Origin: Cylindrospermum sp. FACHB-282 | GTDB taxonomy: Bacteria > Cyanobacteriota > Cyanobacteriia > Cyanobacteriales > Nostocaceae | Assembly (NCBI RefSeq): GCF_014697195.1 | Contig: NZ_JACJRJ010000001.1 | Location: 168,000 to 231,999 of the forward strand | Reading direction: 5' to 3' | Length of the DNA: 64,000 nt | Shown here: positions 50,037-59,774 of the stretch, piece after piece | Layout: every line of letters begins with the position of its first letter | How positions within the stretch are numbered: the first letter of the stretch is position 1 | Notes under the pieces: model-generated | Told to the model about the DNA's origin: nothing | The model's input: the letters and a program-made list of their open reading frames with translations, nothing else | Databases searched by the model: none | Made by a program: the position numbers and the translations under genes

Positions 50037-50577
50037 ATAAATACCTATGATGGTGAAAAATAGCCCGGAGAATTAAGTTAGTTTTGAAACTTTAGCTACA
50101 CAATCATTAAAAAATATATCTGCCTGTTGTTACGAACTGTTAGAAACACATTTTATATCTGAAGAAATAACTCGTGAAGTAATGAAAAACACAAATCTAG
50201 ATTTATTAAAAAGAAAAGCCCCAACTTCTTAAAGAAGTCAGAGATATTGTTGTTCAATAATAATTTAATAGTCTAGATGTTAATATTGCTGTATTATTTT
50301 CATCCAAAAATTTTCTTAATAGACGTAAATTAATAACCTGTTGGACATTTAAATTGCATATTGTCTAGTGGTTATATCAGTGTGATCGCCACACTGAACT
50401 AGGCAATATGCAACAGTTTTGTCGTTAGCATTCTAGGTTCTGGTAATGCTTTAGCACTAATCTTTTAAGAAGTAATATTAATTTTTTTGACTAAATACGT
50501 ATTTATACTACTGTTAGGCAAATATAAGACATATTATAATGTTGATTACTCGTACTTAAATAGATTTTAGAATAAAT
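50037..50577. other. AT-rich intergenic region with long palindrome
   Basis: No gene longer than 35 codons with protein character. It contains a near-perfect inverted repeat at 50354-50413, listed separately. Confidence 0.4.
50354..50413. repeat. 60-bp near-perfect palindrome
   Basis: The left arm reads TTGCATATTGTCTAGT, then GGTTATA, then TCAGTGTG. The right arm read in reverse is TTGCATATTGCCTAGTTCAGTGTG. Apart from one mismatch and a 7-nt bulge the arms pair fully around an ATCGC loop. Confidence 0.85.
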
Positions 50578-50922
50578 ATGGATCAGATAGTAGATAAAAT
50601 AGCTGCGTTAGGTGTGCCTGGACTTGTATTAGTTGTAGCTATGGCATTTACAGGGTGGGCAGGTGCTGCGGCAATAACAGCAGCGTTAGCTTTCCTTGGC
50701 GGACCTTTTGGGATGCTTGGAGGAATTGCTGTACTTGGGATTCTTGGCTTGATATCAAAAGGATTGGCAGAATACGGTTTTGAAAGAATTTTTAAAGCGA
50801 CTGTAGAAGAACTGAGAAAAAAAGGTAAGTCTAAATCTGACATAGAACGCGAAGTTGAATCATATCCAATTTCGGGTGATCTAAAATTGAAGATAAAAGA
50901 TTATCTGAAAACGATTTCTTAG
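50578..50922 (+). CDS. Unknown small Gly/Ala-rich membrane protein
   Basis: A 114-residue protein. Residues 10-65 form two hydrophobic Gly/Ala-rich helices (GLVLVVAMAFTGWAGAAAITAALAF and GGPFGMLGGIAVLGILGLI, glycine-zipper-like). The last 45 residues are soluble and lysine/glutamate-rich (VEELRKKGKSKSDIEREVESYP). No family recognised. It is followed at 210 bp by another membrane protein gene on the same strand. Membrane association is inferred from hydropathy only. Confidence 0.6.
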   Translation: MDQIVDKIAALGVPGLVLVVAMAFTGWAGAAAITAALAFLGGPFGMLGGIAVLGILGLISKGLAEYGFERIFKATVEELRKKGKSKSDIEREVESYPISGDLKLKIKDYLKTIS

Positions 50923-51131
50923 CTCAAATATTTATTAGGCCAAACCTTGACAAATTCGCACTTAATATTTAAATTTTAGAGACATTTATCGCAATGCCTC
51001 TGCATGGTTTACAACGTCAAATATGTTGGATTTATTAAATGTATTCTTAATGATAATTGGTATCAATTAAACATTTTATAACTAGATTTTGTCCTATTGC
51101 TAAGGGAAATAAATTACACCTGGATATAACT

Positions 51132-52238
51132 ATGTCTGAACAACCCTCTGAAAATGTTAATAATGTAATTGATACTCAAAAAATAGACAGGATTCGTGCT
51201 TGCAGTGAATTAATTAAGTCTATATCAAAATTTATCTGGATTGCTGTGGTTTTGATAATTATTATTCACTTTTGGGGCAATTTTTCTACTAACCAAATTA
51301 AGCAAAAAATCAATCCAACTACAGTAAATATAACCATTCCTGAACAAAAGCAATATCAAATTTCTGGTGATGTTGCATCTGCTCTTAGTAAAGCATTAGT
51401 CGTTGCTAGAGAATCTGCTGCCAATAATTTAGAACAGTGGAAAAATGAGGTGATGCACCGAGTAGATCATCCATTTCTAGATTGGTACTACAACTACTTC
51501 AATCAGCTAGGCATTGGAGCAAAAGCTATTTGGATAAATTTATACTCTATTTCAGAAGAAGAAAAAGCCGAAAAACTAATTGGCAGTTTTCAACAAGAAT
51601 TTGCTAAACAAGTTTTCCAACCATCATTAATGCAACTGGAAATGGAACGTTTTACACGACAAGCAGTTGATACATATGTTTCTGAAACAAATCGTAATTT
51701 AGCTGGAGTTCAAAGCGCATACAATATTCCACAACCTACCTGGGAAAGATTTCTCGAAGGTTTAGGTAGTATAACTTACAGTAGTGGGGGACAGCAGCAG
51801 AATCTAACACTTAGGGGCATTTCACGGGGTACAGGCTATCTAGCTACTACTGCAATGATAAAGGCTGTTGGTGTTATTGGTACGAAGAAAGTTGTCACAA
51901 CTACAGTGAGTAAAGCAACTTCTAAAGCTGTCACTAAGTTAGCGACCAAAACAGCAGCCAAAGCTGCTGCTGAGGGAACTGGCGAAATGGCAGTTGGTCT
52001 TCTAGGATTAGAGTTATTAAATCCAATTGCAGGTTTGGGTATTCTTGTTTGGGATGTCTGGGATCATTATCATACTGTTCAAGTAGAAAGGCCGATTCTG
52101 CGAGCAAACCTAGAAAATTATTTGAACGAGGTTAAGGAGTCACTGCTTAACGATAAAGAGAATGGAATTTTGTCTTCGGTCAACAAATTCCATGATGGAA
52201 TTCTTGACAGTTTGAACAGTAACTTAGGTGTGGGTTGA
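51132..52238 (+). CDS. Unknown membrane-anchored protein
   Basis: A 368-residue protein, started at ATG 51132 (MSEQPSENVNN) rather than TTG 51057. One transmembrane helix lies near 36-55 (FIWIAVVLIIIIHFWGNF). A helical soluble region follows with a conserved-looking DWYYNYFNQLGIGAKAIW and FQQEFAKQVFQPSLMQLE. Next comes a Lys/Thr/Ala-rich repeat-like stretch (KATSKAVTKLATKTAAKAA near 270) and a Gly-rich hydrophobic segment (GLLGLELLNPIAGLGILVW near 300). No family recognised. It may work with the preceding small membrane protein (inference from adjacency). Confidence 0.65.
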   Translation: MSEQPSENVNNVIDTQKIDRIRACSELIKSISKFIWIAVVLIIIIHFWGNFSTNQIKQKINPTTVNITIPEQKQYQISGDVASALSKALVVARESAANNLEQWKNEVMHRVDHPFLDWYYNYFNQLGIGAKAIWINLYSISEEEKAEKLIGSFQQEFAKQVFQPSLMQLEMERFTRQAVDTYVSETNRNLAGVQSAYNIPQPTWERFLEGLGSITYSSGGQQQNLTLRGISRGTGYLATTAMIKAVGVIGTKKVVTTTVSKATSKAVTKLATKTAAKAAAEGTGEMAVGLLGLELLNPIAGLGILVWDVWDHYHTVQVERPILRANLENYLNEVKESLLNDKENGILSSVNKFHDGILDSLNSNLGVG

Positions 52239-52304
52239 TTTTTAATAATTACTACATATTACTGCCAGAAAGTTTTTATTTCCATAGTCCCTCCAGTACC
52301 CCTC

Positions 52305-52574
52305 ATGACTACTATTAAGGAACAACTAATTGCGGCCATGGAAAATACTCCAGAACCGATTCTGGAACAAACCCTCGACTATCTCGAATATCTCAAAACC
52401 AAAATAAATGCTTCTGCTATTAAATCAAGCAGTGTTCCTGTAAAACATGGAGAACCGATATTACGTGGCTCTAAAGCTAAAGATTTGCTAAAATTTGCTG
52501 GAACTTGGCAAGGTGACGACTTCGAGAAATGTCTTCAGCTTGTTTACTATACCCGAACCGAAGCTGAATTTTGA
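52305..52574 (+). CDS. VapB-like (DUF2281-type) antitoxin, toxin partner broken
   Basis: An 89-residue protein beginning MTTIKEQLIAAMENTPEPILEQTLDYLEYLK, typical of the cyanobacterial antitoxins paired with PIN-domain VapC toxins, ending GTWQGDDFEKCLQLVYYTRTEAEF. Its stop codon overlaps the ATG of a toxin start by 1 base, as in intact vapBC pairs, but the toxin is truncated (next feature). It is therefore an orphan antitoxin, possibly neutralising related toxins elsewhere. Confidence 0.78.
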   Translation: MTTIKEQLIAAMENTPEPILEQTLDYLEYLKTKINASAIKSSSVPVKHGEPILRGSKAKDLLKFAGTWQGDDFEKCLQLVYYTRTEAEF

Positions 52575-52723
52575 TGTATCTTCTAGACACTCATAATCGT
52601 GCCTTTGCTTCTTGGTGTATAAGCAGAAATGAAAAACACCTTAACAAGATACAAAAACTCAGGAAGTTATTTAAAAATTACTTCCTCTCGAATCTCAATA
52701 TTCAAAGCACGTTGAACTTTTAA
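52574..52723 (+). pseudogene. VapC (PIN toxin) remnant
   Basis: A 49-codon frame beginning MYLLDTHNRAF. The first residues match the start of PIN-domain VapC toxins (M-Y-L-L-D-T, with the first catalytic Asp at residue 5), but after about ten codons the sequence no longer resembles a PIN domain. The frame then stops inside the 3' end of the opposing XRE gene. VapC toxins are normally about 130 residues, so most of the toxin is lost, perhaps replaced by the XRE/DUF6932 module. Confidence 0.6.
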
Positions 52724-53098
52724 AATTTTTGTGAAACTAGAATTAGCATATTTATTAGCTTCATCACGTTGTACCTGTTGTTCCTTAACGCTTAAACGTT
52801 CAGCTAATTGTTCTTGAGTTAAACCACGAAAAATCCGTGCTTTAATAAGTGCTTCTGGCAATTCTTCTAAAGAACTACATTCTAATCTATCTATTTTCCT
52901 TTCTTTCAGATTTTGATATTCTTCAACTTGTTCACGCAGTTCTTCTAATTGACCATTCAATGATTCTAAATGTGATTGATATCGTAATTTTTGATTTTTA
53001 TCTTCTGGTGGTGGAGTATTTTTTATATTTGCTATTGCCAATTCAAACTTTTTGATTTGTGCCTTAGTAATCATGTATTGACGTTCATTTAAAATCAT
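52667..53098 (-). CDS. XRE-type helix-turn-helix regulator, probable antitoxin
   Basis: A 143-residue DNA-binding protein, started at MILNERQYMITKAQIKKF, since this matches the common N-terminus of a group of XRE antitoxins. Residues about 15-80 are a charged helical coil. The Cro/CI-type HTH lies near 90-135 (ALIKARIFRGLTQEQLAERLSVKEQQVQRDE). The C-terminus is RALNIEIREEVIF. It lies 81 bp downstream of a nucleotidyltransferase-like gene on the same strand. The family usually pairs with such a protein, so it is read as an antitoxin/autorepressor. The frame extends to 53140. Confidence 0.8.
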   Translation of the reverse strand: MILNERQYMITKAQIKKFELAIANIKNTPPPEDKNQKLRYQSHLESLNGQLEELREQVEEYQNLKERKIDRLECSSLEELPEALIKARIFRGLTQEQLAERLSVKEQQVQRDEANKYANSSFTKILKVQRALNIEIREEVIFK

Positions 53099-53179
53099 CC
53101 TAAAATCTCCTAAAATCTGTCTCTGTTTTGGTTGGAGCATTGCTCACAATTAAGCAATGCCAAGCAAGTTATTATCACT

Positions 53180-53614
53180 CTATAAGTCTACTGCAATTAC
53201 ACCTCTAAGATTACCGTTATTATCTTGTTGAAGAAAATCCAAAAAAGTACCATAATCATCCGCATAAGTTGAAGCTGGGAAAAGTTCGCCACCATAATTA
53301 TTCTTTTGTGCTAATCTCTTATTTCTACCAGCATCCAATAGGTTTATATCTAATGTATTTAGTATCTCAAAATCTACTTTTTCATCCTCCCAACAAACAT
53401 CAAAATCGTTTGGATATGTTTTCCTGCTCACAAAACTCCCACAGATATAAATACGCCTACACCCAGCTTCTCGTAATACTTGACTAGCTCTTTTTATTCC
53501 GTCTAAAAGCGTTTGACGACGCTCATTGAAAGCTAGAACATCTTTGATTTCTTCCCAGGTAGAAACATGAATACCAGCAGGTAAATTTCCATTTTGATCG
53601 AACTTTGGCAGCAT
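53180..53614 (-). CDS. DUF6932-like nucleotidyltransferase-fold protein (possible toxin)
   Basis: A 144-residue protein: LPAGIHVSTWEEIKDVLAFNERRQTLLDG, then IYICGSFVSRKTYPNDFDVCW, where GSF...DFD gives the G-S and D-x-D pattern of a minimal nucleotidyltransferase. The C-terminus is a compact DLLQ-rich tail (GTFLDFLQQDNNGNLRGVI). This matches the DUF6932 type. It precedes the XRE gene in the same orientation, so it is probably a toxin-antitoxin-like pair that modifies a nucleic acid or tRNA end (inference; not proven). Confidence 0.75.
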   Translation of the reverse strand: MLPKFDQNGNLPAGIHVSTWEEIKDVLAFNERRQTLLDGIKRASQVLREAGCRRIYICGSFVSRKTYPNDFDVCWEDEKVDFEILNTLDINLLDAGRNKRLAQKNNYGGELFPASTYADDYGTFLDFLQQDNNGNLRGVIAVDL

Positions 53615-53745
53615 TATTAATTATCCTTGTTTTGTTAACTAGAGTAGACATAGGCATTCCTTGTTTTGAAGATGATAATGATAATAGTTGAATTTTAACA
53701 CAATCTTTTTGTTGTGTCAAGTCTGAATTTAGAAAATTTACCCAT

Positions 53746-53784
53746 AAAAAAGCGGGCTAACCGCTGATTAAATGGTTAGCCCGT
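53746..53784 (-). terminator. Strong Rho-independent terminator after ycf35
   Basis: On the minus strand GGGCTAACC, an ATTTAATCAGC loop, then GGTTAGCCC and CTTTTTTATGGG, beginning about 30 bp past the ycf35 stop. Confidence 0.9.
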
Positions 53785-53812
53785 CGAGCTTTGGGAACGC
53801 GCAGAGAAATTA

Positions 53813-54163
53813 TTATTGCAGTACCAACTTGACATTGGCGTTTTGCAGGCCGCGTTGTTTTACTTCAGCCAAAGTTTTGTTAACGGCATACTTTTGGTTG
53901 ATGGAGTTAATCAACTCGGTTTGGTTGTGCTTTTTAGCAACGCCCCACAGGTCAGCAATGAGGTCAAAAGAACCATCGCTGTTGCGAGACCAACCTAAAT
54001 CGTATTCGCCTTCCAATGTAGCAACGATGTCGGAACGTACGCGCTGACCGTTATAACCACGGACATCTGCTTCAGTCTTTACGCTAATACCTAAGTCGCG
54101 CAAAGAAGCTTTGAGGATTTCGGCATCGGTGATTTTGGTACGCAGGGTGCTAAAATGAGACAT
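53813..54163 (-). CDS. ycf35: Ycf35 homologue (DUF1257)
   Basis: A 116-residue protein starting MSHFSTLRTKITDAEILKASL, with VKTEADVRGYNGQ, GEYDLGWSRNSDGSFDLIADLWG and a Q-K-x-x-V-N-K-T tail, which identifies the chloroplast/cyanobacterial Ycf35 (DUF1257) family. Function is unresolved. The neighbouring upstream gene on the same strand is the Ycf46-type AAA ATPase. GC-rich hairpins separate the two. Confidence 0.88.
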   Translation of the reverse strand: MSHFSTLRTKITDAEILKASLRDLGISVKTEADVRGYNGQRVRSDIVATLEGEYDLGWSRNSDGSFDLIADLWGVAKKHNQTELINSINQKYAVNKTLAEVKQRGLQNANVKLVLQ

Positions 54164-54258
54164 GTGGGTTTCCTCCAAAAGAGAAGAGTGAGAAAAACGA
54201 CAACGGTTTCTTTTCGGCGAAGCCGCGCTTAACGGGGGCGGCTTTTTTTCAAAACTGC

Positions 54259-54275
54259 TAGCCTGGTCAGCTAGC
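54259..54275 (-). other. Short hairpin between ycf46 and ycf35
   Basis: GCTAGC, a loop, then GCTAGC and AGTTTTG on the minus strand. This could be a weak terminator or processing site in a ycf46-ycf35 transcript. Confidence 0.4.
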
Positions 54276-54307
54276 CTTTCCCCTCTGGGATTAGCAGAGG
54301 AAAGCTT

Positions 54308-55819
54308 TTAAAACTCCATTCGCTGATATTCAGCAACGGAGGCTGCGGCGGGTCGTGCGCGCTGTCTGGCCCAGTCTCTGAGAGCTGTGACCTGTTCTTG
54401 CATCGTGCGAGACAGTGGCAGAGTCGCCTTCAGTGCAGCGATAATATCTAATTGGGTGAACTCCCTTTCTTGGGCAAAAGCTTCATACATTGCCGCAACG
54501 ATCGCTTGTTCAATTTCTGCCCCAGAAAAGCCGTCAGACATTTTTGCTAATTGCTCAAGATCAAATCTAGCAATGTCTTCCCGCCGCTTGGTCAGGTGGA
54601 TGTTGTAAATATCTTGCCGTTCTTCTGGAGTCGGCAGATCCACAAAGAAGATTTCGTCAAACCGACCTTTCCTCAAAAACTCCCCAGGTAATCGCTCTAC
54701 GCGGTTAGCGGTAGCCATTACAAATACTGGAGATTTCTTCTCTTGCATCCATGTGAGGAAAGAACCAAATATCCTACTGGAAGTTCCGCCATCTGAGTCG
54801 CCGGAACCAGCACTACCAGCAAAGGATTTGTCTAACTCATCGATAAACAGAATCGTTGGCGAAATTGATTCTGCTGTTTTTAGGGCGTTCCGCAGATTTG
54901 CTTCACTTCGACCCACCATTGAGCCGTCGTAAACTCGCCCCATATCCAAGCGCAGGATTGGTAAACCCCACAGCCGGGAAGTAGTTTTGGCAATTAGCGA
55001 CTTACCACAACCGGGAACTCCGAGAATCAGCATTCCCTTTGGTTGAGGCAAACCGTACTCCCGCGCTTTTTCTGTAAAGGCGTTGGAGCGTTGCTTGAGC
55101 CATTTTTTTAACTCTTCTAAGCCGCCTACAGCTTCAATGGTTTCATCTTCTTCGATGTACTCTAGGATGCCATTGCGCCGAATTAGCTGCTTCTTCTCAG
55201 ATAAAACTATATCTACTTCATCTTCCGTCAGCCGCCCTGTAGTTACCTGCGCCTTACGGTATACTTTTTCAGCTTCATCTTTAGTTAGGCCCAAAGCTGC
55301 TCTGAGAAGCTTTTCTCGCGCCTCTGTAGTTAGTCGCCGACCACGATTTTGCTCTAGATGCTGGGTTAAAACTTTGTTCAACTCAGCCATGTCTGGTAGT
55401 TGAAAGTCGAGGACGACAACTTCTTTTTCCAGTTCGATGGGAACTTGCTGCATTGGTGACATCAAGATGATGTTTTTTTGCATTCCCTTGAAACTGGCGA
55501 TCGCATCCCGCAGCGATCTGGTTGTGGGCGGCGCATCAATAAATGGATGTAAATCTTTAAGAATAAATATACTGGGTTCTTTCTGCCTGATGATCCACTC
55601 AATCGCCGCCTCCGGAGACACAGTGTTGTGTTGAGTAACGTTCCGAGGTTGACCGTACTCCACTATGCCGTGAGTAACTGTCCAAATATATACTCGGCGT
55701 TGGGGCTTTAATAATTGAGCGATTGTTGAAATTGCCTGCTCAGCCCGCTCTTCCTCGGAGGTCACAAGGTAGATTAGAGGGTATTGAGCTTGAATGAGTA
55801 TATTGAGCTCTTCTTTCAT
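54308..55819 (-). CDS. ycf46: Ycf46-type AAA ATPase
   Basis: A 503-residue AAA ATPase. N-terminal domain MKEELNILIQAQYPLIYLVTSEEERAEQ at 1-30; Walker A LGVPGCGKSLIAKT near 264; Walker B TILFIDELDKSF near 320; sensor-1 FVMATANRVERLP near 366; arginine finger FLRKGRFDEIFFVDLP near 380. This composition matches Ycf46, reported to be linked to photosynthesis regulation and CO2 handling in cyanobacteria. It lies upstream of ycf35 on the same strand. Confidence 0.93.
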   Translation of the reverse strand: MKEELNILIQAQYPLIYLVTSEEERAEQAISTIAQLLKPQRRVYIWTVTHGIVEYGQPRNVTQHNTVSPEAAIEWIIRQKEPSIFILKDLHPFIDAPPTTRSLRDAIASFKGMQKNIILMSPMQQVPIELEKEVVVLDFQLPDMAELNKVLTQHLEQNRGRRLTTEAREKLLRAALGLTKDEAEKVYRKAQVTTGRLTEDEVDIVLSEKKQLIRRNGILEYIEEDETIEAVGGLEELKKWLKQRSNAFTEKAREYGLPQPKGMLILGVPGCGKSLIAKTTSRLWGLPILRLDMGRVYDGSMVGRSEANLRNALKTAESISPTILFIDELDKSFAGSAGSGDSDGGTSSRIFGSFLTWMQEKKSPVFVMATANRVERLPGEFLRKGRFDEIFFVDLPTPEERQDIYNIHLTKRREDIARFDLEQLAKMSDGFSGAEIEQAIVAAMYEAFAQEREFTQLDIIAALKATLPLSRTMQEQVTALRDWARQRARPAAASVAEYQRMEF

Positions 55820-55910
55820 ATCTATCGACCTACACGAGACCTTATAAGAGACAGTACAGCCATTGCTTTTGGTAAAGACAACCGAACTATGAGTTATTCA
55901 TAATTCCTAT

Positions 55911-56258
55911 CTAGCAAGCAACTAATTCTTCTTCACCCTTGGGATGGGTTTCGTTTTGTTCCATCTCATCAATGGGAAGAGATTCTTGACCAATTATTGC
56001 TGGTTGGTTACCCAGAGTCAGCAATTCCCCATCTCGCAAGATCAGTGAACTGTCACAAGTGGGACAGGAATAAACTCTATGAGTTCGACCATAAGAAGAA
56101 GCTTCCACTTCCTCAACCAATTCTGAATTTGTCAGGTAGAAAAACAGGGCACGTTCCGCTAGTTCGGACATTGGTTCGGAATCGACTGCTGAACGAATTT
56201 TCAATTTTTTGTGCAGTTCCGGCGACAAATACAAAGTGACCTTTTGCTTCGTTTGCAT
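55911..56258 (-). CDS. Ribbon-helix-helix protein with C-x2-C segment
   Basis: A 115-residue protein. Residues 1-50 form a ribbon-helix-helix DNA-binding domain (KVTLYLSPELHKKLKIRSAVDSEPMSELAERALFFYL). A C-x2-C pair follows in SCPTCDSSLI, then an acidic tail. It sits 91 bp upstream of ycf46 on the same strand and could control it (inference). I do not recognise a named family. Confidence 0.7.
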   Translation of the reverse strand: MQTKQKVTLYLSPELHKKLKIRSAVDSEPMSELAERALFFYLTNSELVEEVEASSYGRTHRVYSCPTCDSSLILRDGELLTLGNQPAIIGQESLPIDEMEQNETHPKGEEELVAC

Positions 56259-56889
56259 ATAACTCTTTAACGGTCTTACCCGGGTATGTAACTACATTAT
56301 CGACTCCTTGATTTGTTGTCAAGACGGCAAAACGTTTTGCTGGCTATTTTGTTACATTTATTCACAATATTGTCTGGACTGCTATTTTGGTCATCTGGGC
56401 GGAAAGTTTTTGGGGGTTTCATTAAAGTTATCCTTTCATTGGCGGTTCCTGAGCCAAAATCTACTCATTAGATGCGTCAACTCGGTACGCAGCGCGGCAT
56501 CACCCAAGATTTTGTGTGAAAACGAGATTATATAAGCCGCCTTCGGTGGGTTGGAACCGCCAATTTTGTCCAGGTTTTTTCCAAGGGTGAAAGCGAGATT
56601 ATATAAGCCGCCCTTTAGTGTTGGCTGACCAATTTTGGATAGGTTTTTACCTTGGGGAAAAAACTTTGTGGTCAACAGTGGAAGAGAAACAAGCTGTGCC
56701 AGTCTTGATCAGAACACCGATATCTGAAATGATCCAAATGGGGATGGAAGTTGATCAAGTTTTTGTTTGTAATACTCGCTACATAATACAGCCCGCAAGC
56801 GATGCCTGTGGAGGTATCCAAACAGGGAACGCTGATTCTTGCTCTTTGGGGCTACTTCATAGTCAGTGGCTTTGGCAAAAGGTGTAATA
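56259..56889. other. Intergenic region with 70-bp imperfect direct repeat
   Basis: Two copies of about 70 bp, 56516-56588 and 56587-56657, share GCGAGATTATATAAGCCGCC, then a variable part, then CCAATTTTG, AGGTTTTT and CCTTGGG/CCAAGGG. A frame at 56618-56887 (89 codons, start TTG) crosses the second copy and ends inside the next gene; it is only a weak candidate. Confidence 0.6.
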
Positions 56890-57417
56890 ATGACGACAGA
56901 TGGGGTTAAAACCTATAATTTGGGGCGGAGAATTTATGCTTTCGCCATCACCTCTAGTATTGCTAGTGCGATCGCCTTATGGGGATGTAGTACATCTAGT
57001 TTCAAAACTACTGACCTCACCTGGAAGACTTACAGCAATTCCCGTTATGGCTTTGAATTTCCATATCCCCGCAACTGGACTTCTCTGGCAACCCCAGTAA
57101 ATAATGATGGGATTACCTTTGTTTCACCACGCAACGACTCTGTAGAGATTCGGGGGTGGGCGGGTTATCAGTTACCAGCATCGAGTAGCGAAGACCAGAA
57201 GGCGATCAAAAAGACCAACTATAACTTTCAAACCGTTCAAGGAATTTTTGGGGTATTGGTTGTAGAAGTTGGACAAACAGTAAGTTCAATGACACTGACA
57301 ATAACTCAGGGTGAAATGAAATACTACTGGCACGGGCAAAGCAACAGTCAAGAATTTCAAGATTACTACCGTTTGTTTTACTACATTGCCCAACAGTACC
57401 GGATTCCAAAGTCTTGA
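56890..57417 (+). CDS. Unknown lipoprotein, PsbP-like fold
   Basis: A 175-residue exported lipoprotein. It has the signal helix YAFAITSSIASAIAL and lipobox IALWGCSTS (lipid Cys near residue 36), then a compact domain with WKTYSNSRYGFEFPYPRNW, ITFVSPRNDSVEIRGWAGY and the closing YYRLFYYIAQQYRIP. The YGF-x-FPYP-x-x-W pattern is like PsbP-type domains. It probably faces the periplasm or thylakoid lumen; function is unknown. Confidence 0.72.
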   Translation: MTTDGVKTYNLGRRIYAFAITSSIASAIALWGCSTSSFKTTDLTWKTYSNSRYGFEFPYPRNWTSLATPVNNDGITFVSPRNDSVEIRGWAGYQLPASSSEDQKAIKKTNYNFQTVQGIFGVLVVEVGQTVSSMTLTITQGEMKYYWHGQSNSQEFQDYYRLFYYIAQQYRIPKS

Positions 57418-59090
<1,673 letters not shown>

Positions 59091-59156
59091 GGTAAAAGCT
59101 GCGTGAGGCTAGTCACAAAACCTGATCTCCATCAAGTTACTAGCTGTACCCGAAAT

Positions 59157-59187
59157 GGTCGTCATATTATATCACAATATGACGACC
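59157..59187. repeat. Perfect 12-bp inverted repeat after sqdB
   Basis: GGTCGTCATATT, ATATCAC loop, AATATGACGACC, 67 bp past the sqdB stop. A possible terminator, but without a T-run. Confidence 0.75.
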
Positions 59188-59190
59188 AAT

Positions 59191-59295
59191 CAATTCACGA
59201 CTTACGCAAAAATGACGTAAAATCCCTAATTTACCGTAGGGGCAATTCATGAATTGCCCCTACACTTCGTGCTTGAGGCGTAAGTCCTACAATTG
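59191..59295. mobile_element. 105-bp MITE-like element
   Basis: Inverted ends CAATTCACGACTTACGC and GCGTAAGTCCTACAATTG (rc CAATTGTAGGACTTACGC). Inside is a perfect palindrome GTAGGGGCAATTCATGAATTGCCCCTAC at 59236-59263. A half copy of the terminal repeat (TTAGGACTTACGCAA) is present at 18709. Confidence 0.75.
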
Positions 59296-59341
59296 TTGTT
59301 TATCATGCCTATTATCCAGCTATTAACAACTTGGCCCGTGA

Positions 59342-59632
59342 GAAAAAGCTGTTAAGGACTCTCAAGTTCATCTGCAATGGGACACAGACTATCACCCATG
59401 CCGCGGAAAATTAGAACGTCAGGCTATTGAACAGGGTTTACGTGGTCAGATGCTGGCTACTTAAGCAGGCGATTGGATTATTCAGATTGAAAATATCTCA
59501 GAATTTGTGCCTCACCAAAGACAAAACCTTAAATCTCACTATTTAGAATTGATTACGCCACAGGAGAAGGTATACCCTGTGTTTGATTGCAAAATTCAAT
59601 CAAAGCTGGGATTATCTGCCTGTACTCAATAG
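59342..59632 (+). pseudogene. Decayed gene between sqdB and sqdX
   Basis: One frame encodes about 95 codons with a single internal TAA near 59462. Before it lies QWDTDYHPCRGKLERQAIEQ, after it AGDWIIQIENISEFVPHQRQ and ELITPQEKVYPVFDCKIQSK. Amino-acid composition is protein-like on both sides, but I do not recognise the family and see no start codon. A sequencing or biological stop are both possible. Confidence 0.5.
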
Positions 59633-59774
59633 TTTTTTTTGACTACTCTCAGCGCTGAAGCGACTGAGATTCCAAGAATCACTTCTTAGAGTTTCTGTTT
59701 CATAGCACCAGCCTGAACAGATTTACTCTGTTCAGGTCTTACAGTCGCTCCACAGACATTCACCGCAAGCCCTT

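Noticed and set aside
55083..55403. 106-codon plus-strand frame opposite ycf46
   Set aside because: Antisense shadow, rich in Ser and Arg, over the conserved AAA domain.
56618..56887. 89-codon frame starting at TTG before the lipoprotein gene
   Set aside because: It begins in the direct repeat, overlaps the next gene start and shows no family; kept only as a weak candidate in the gap entry.
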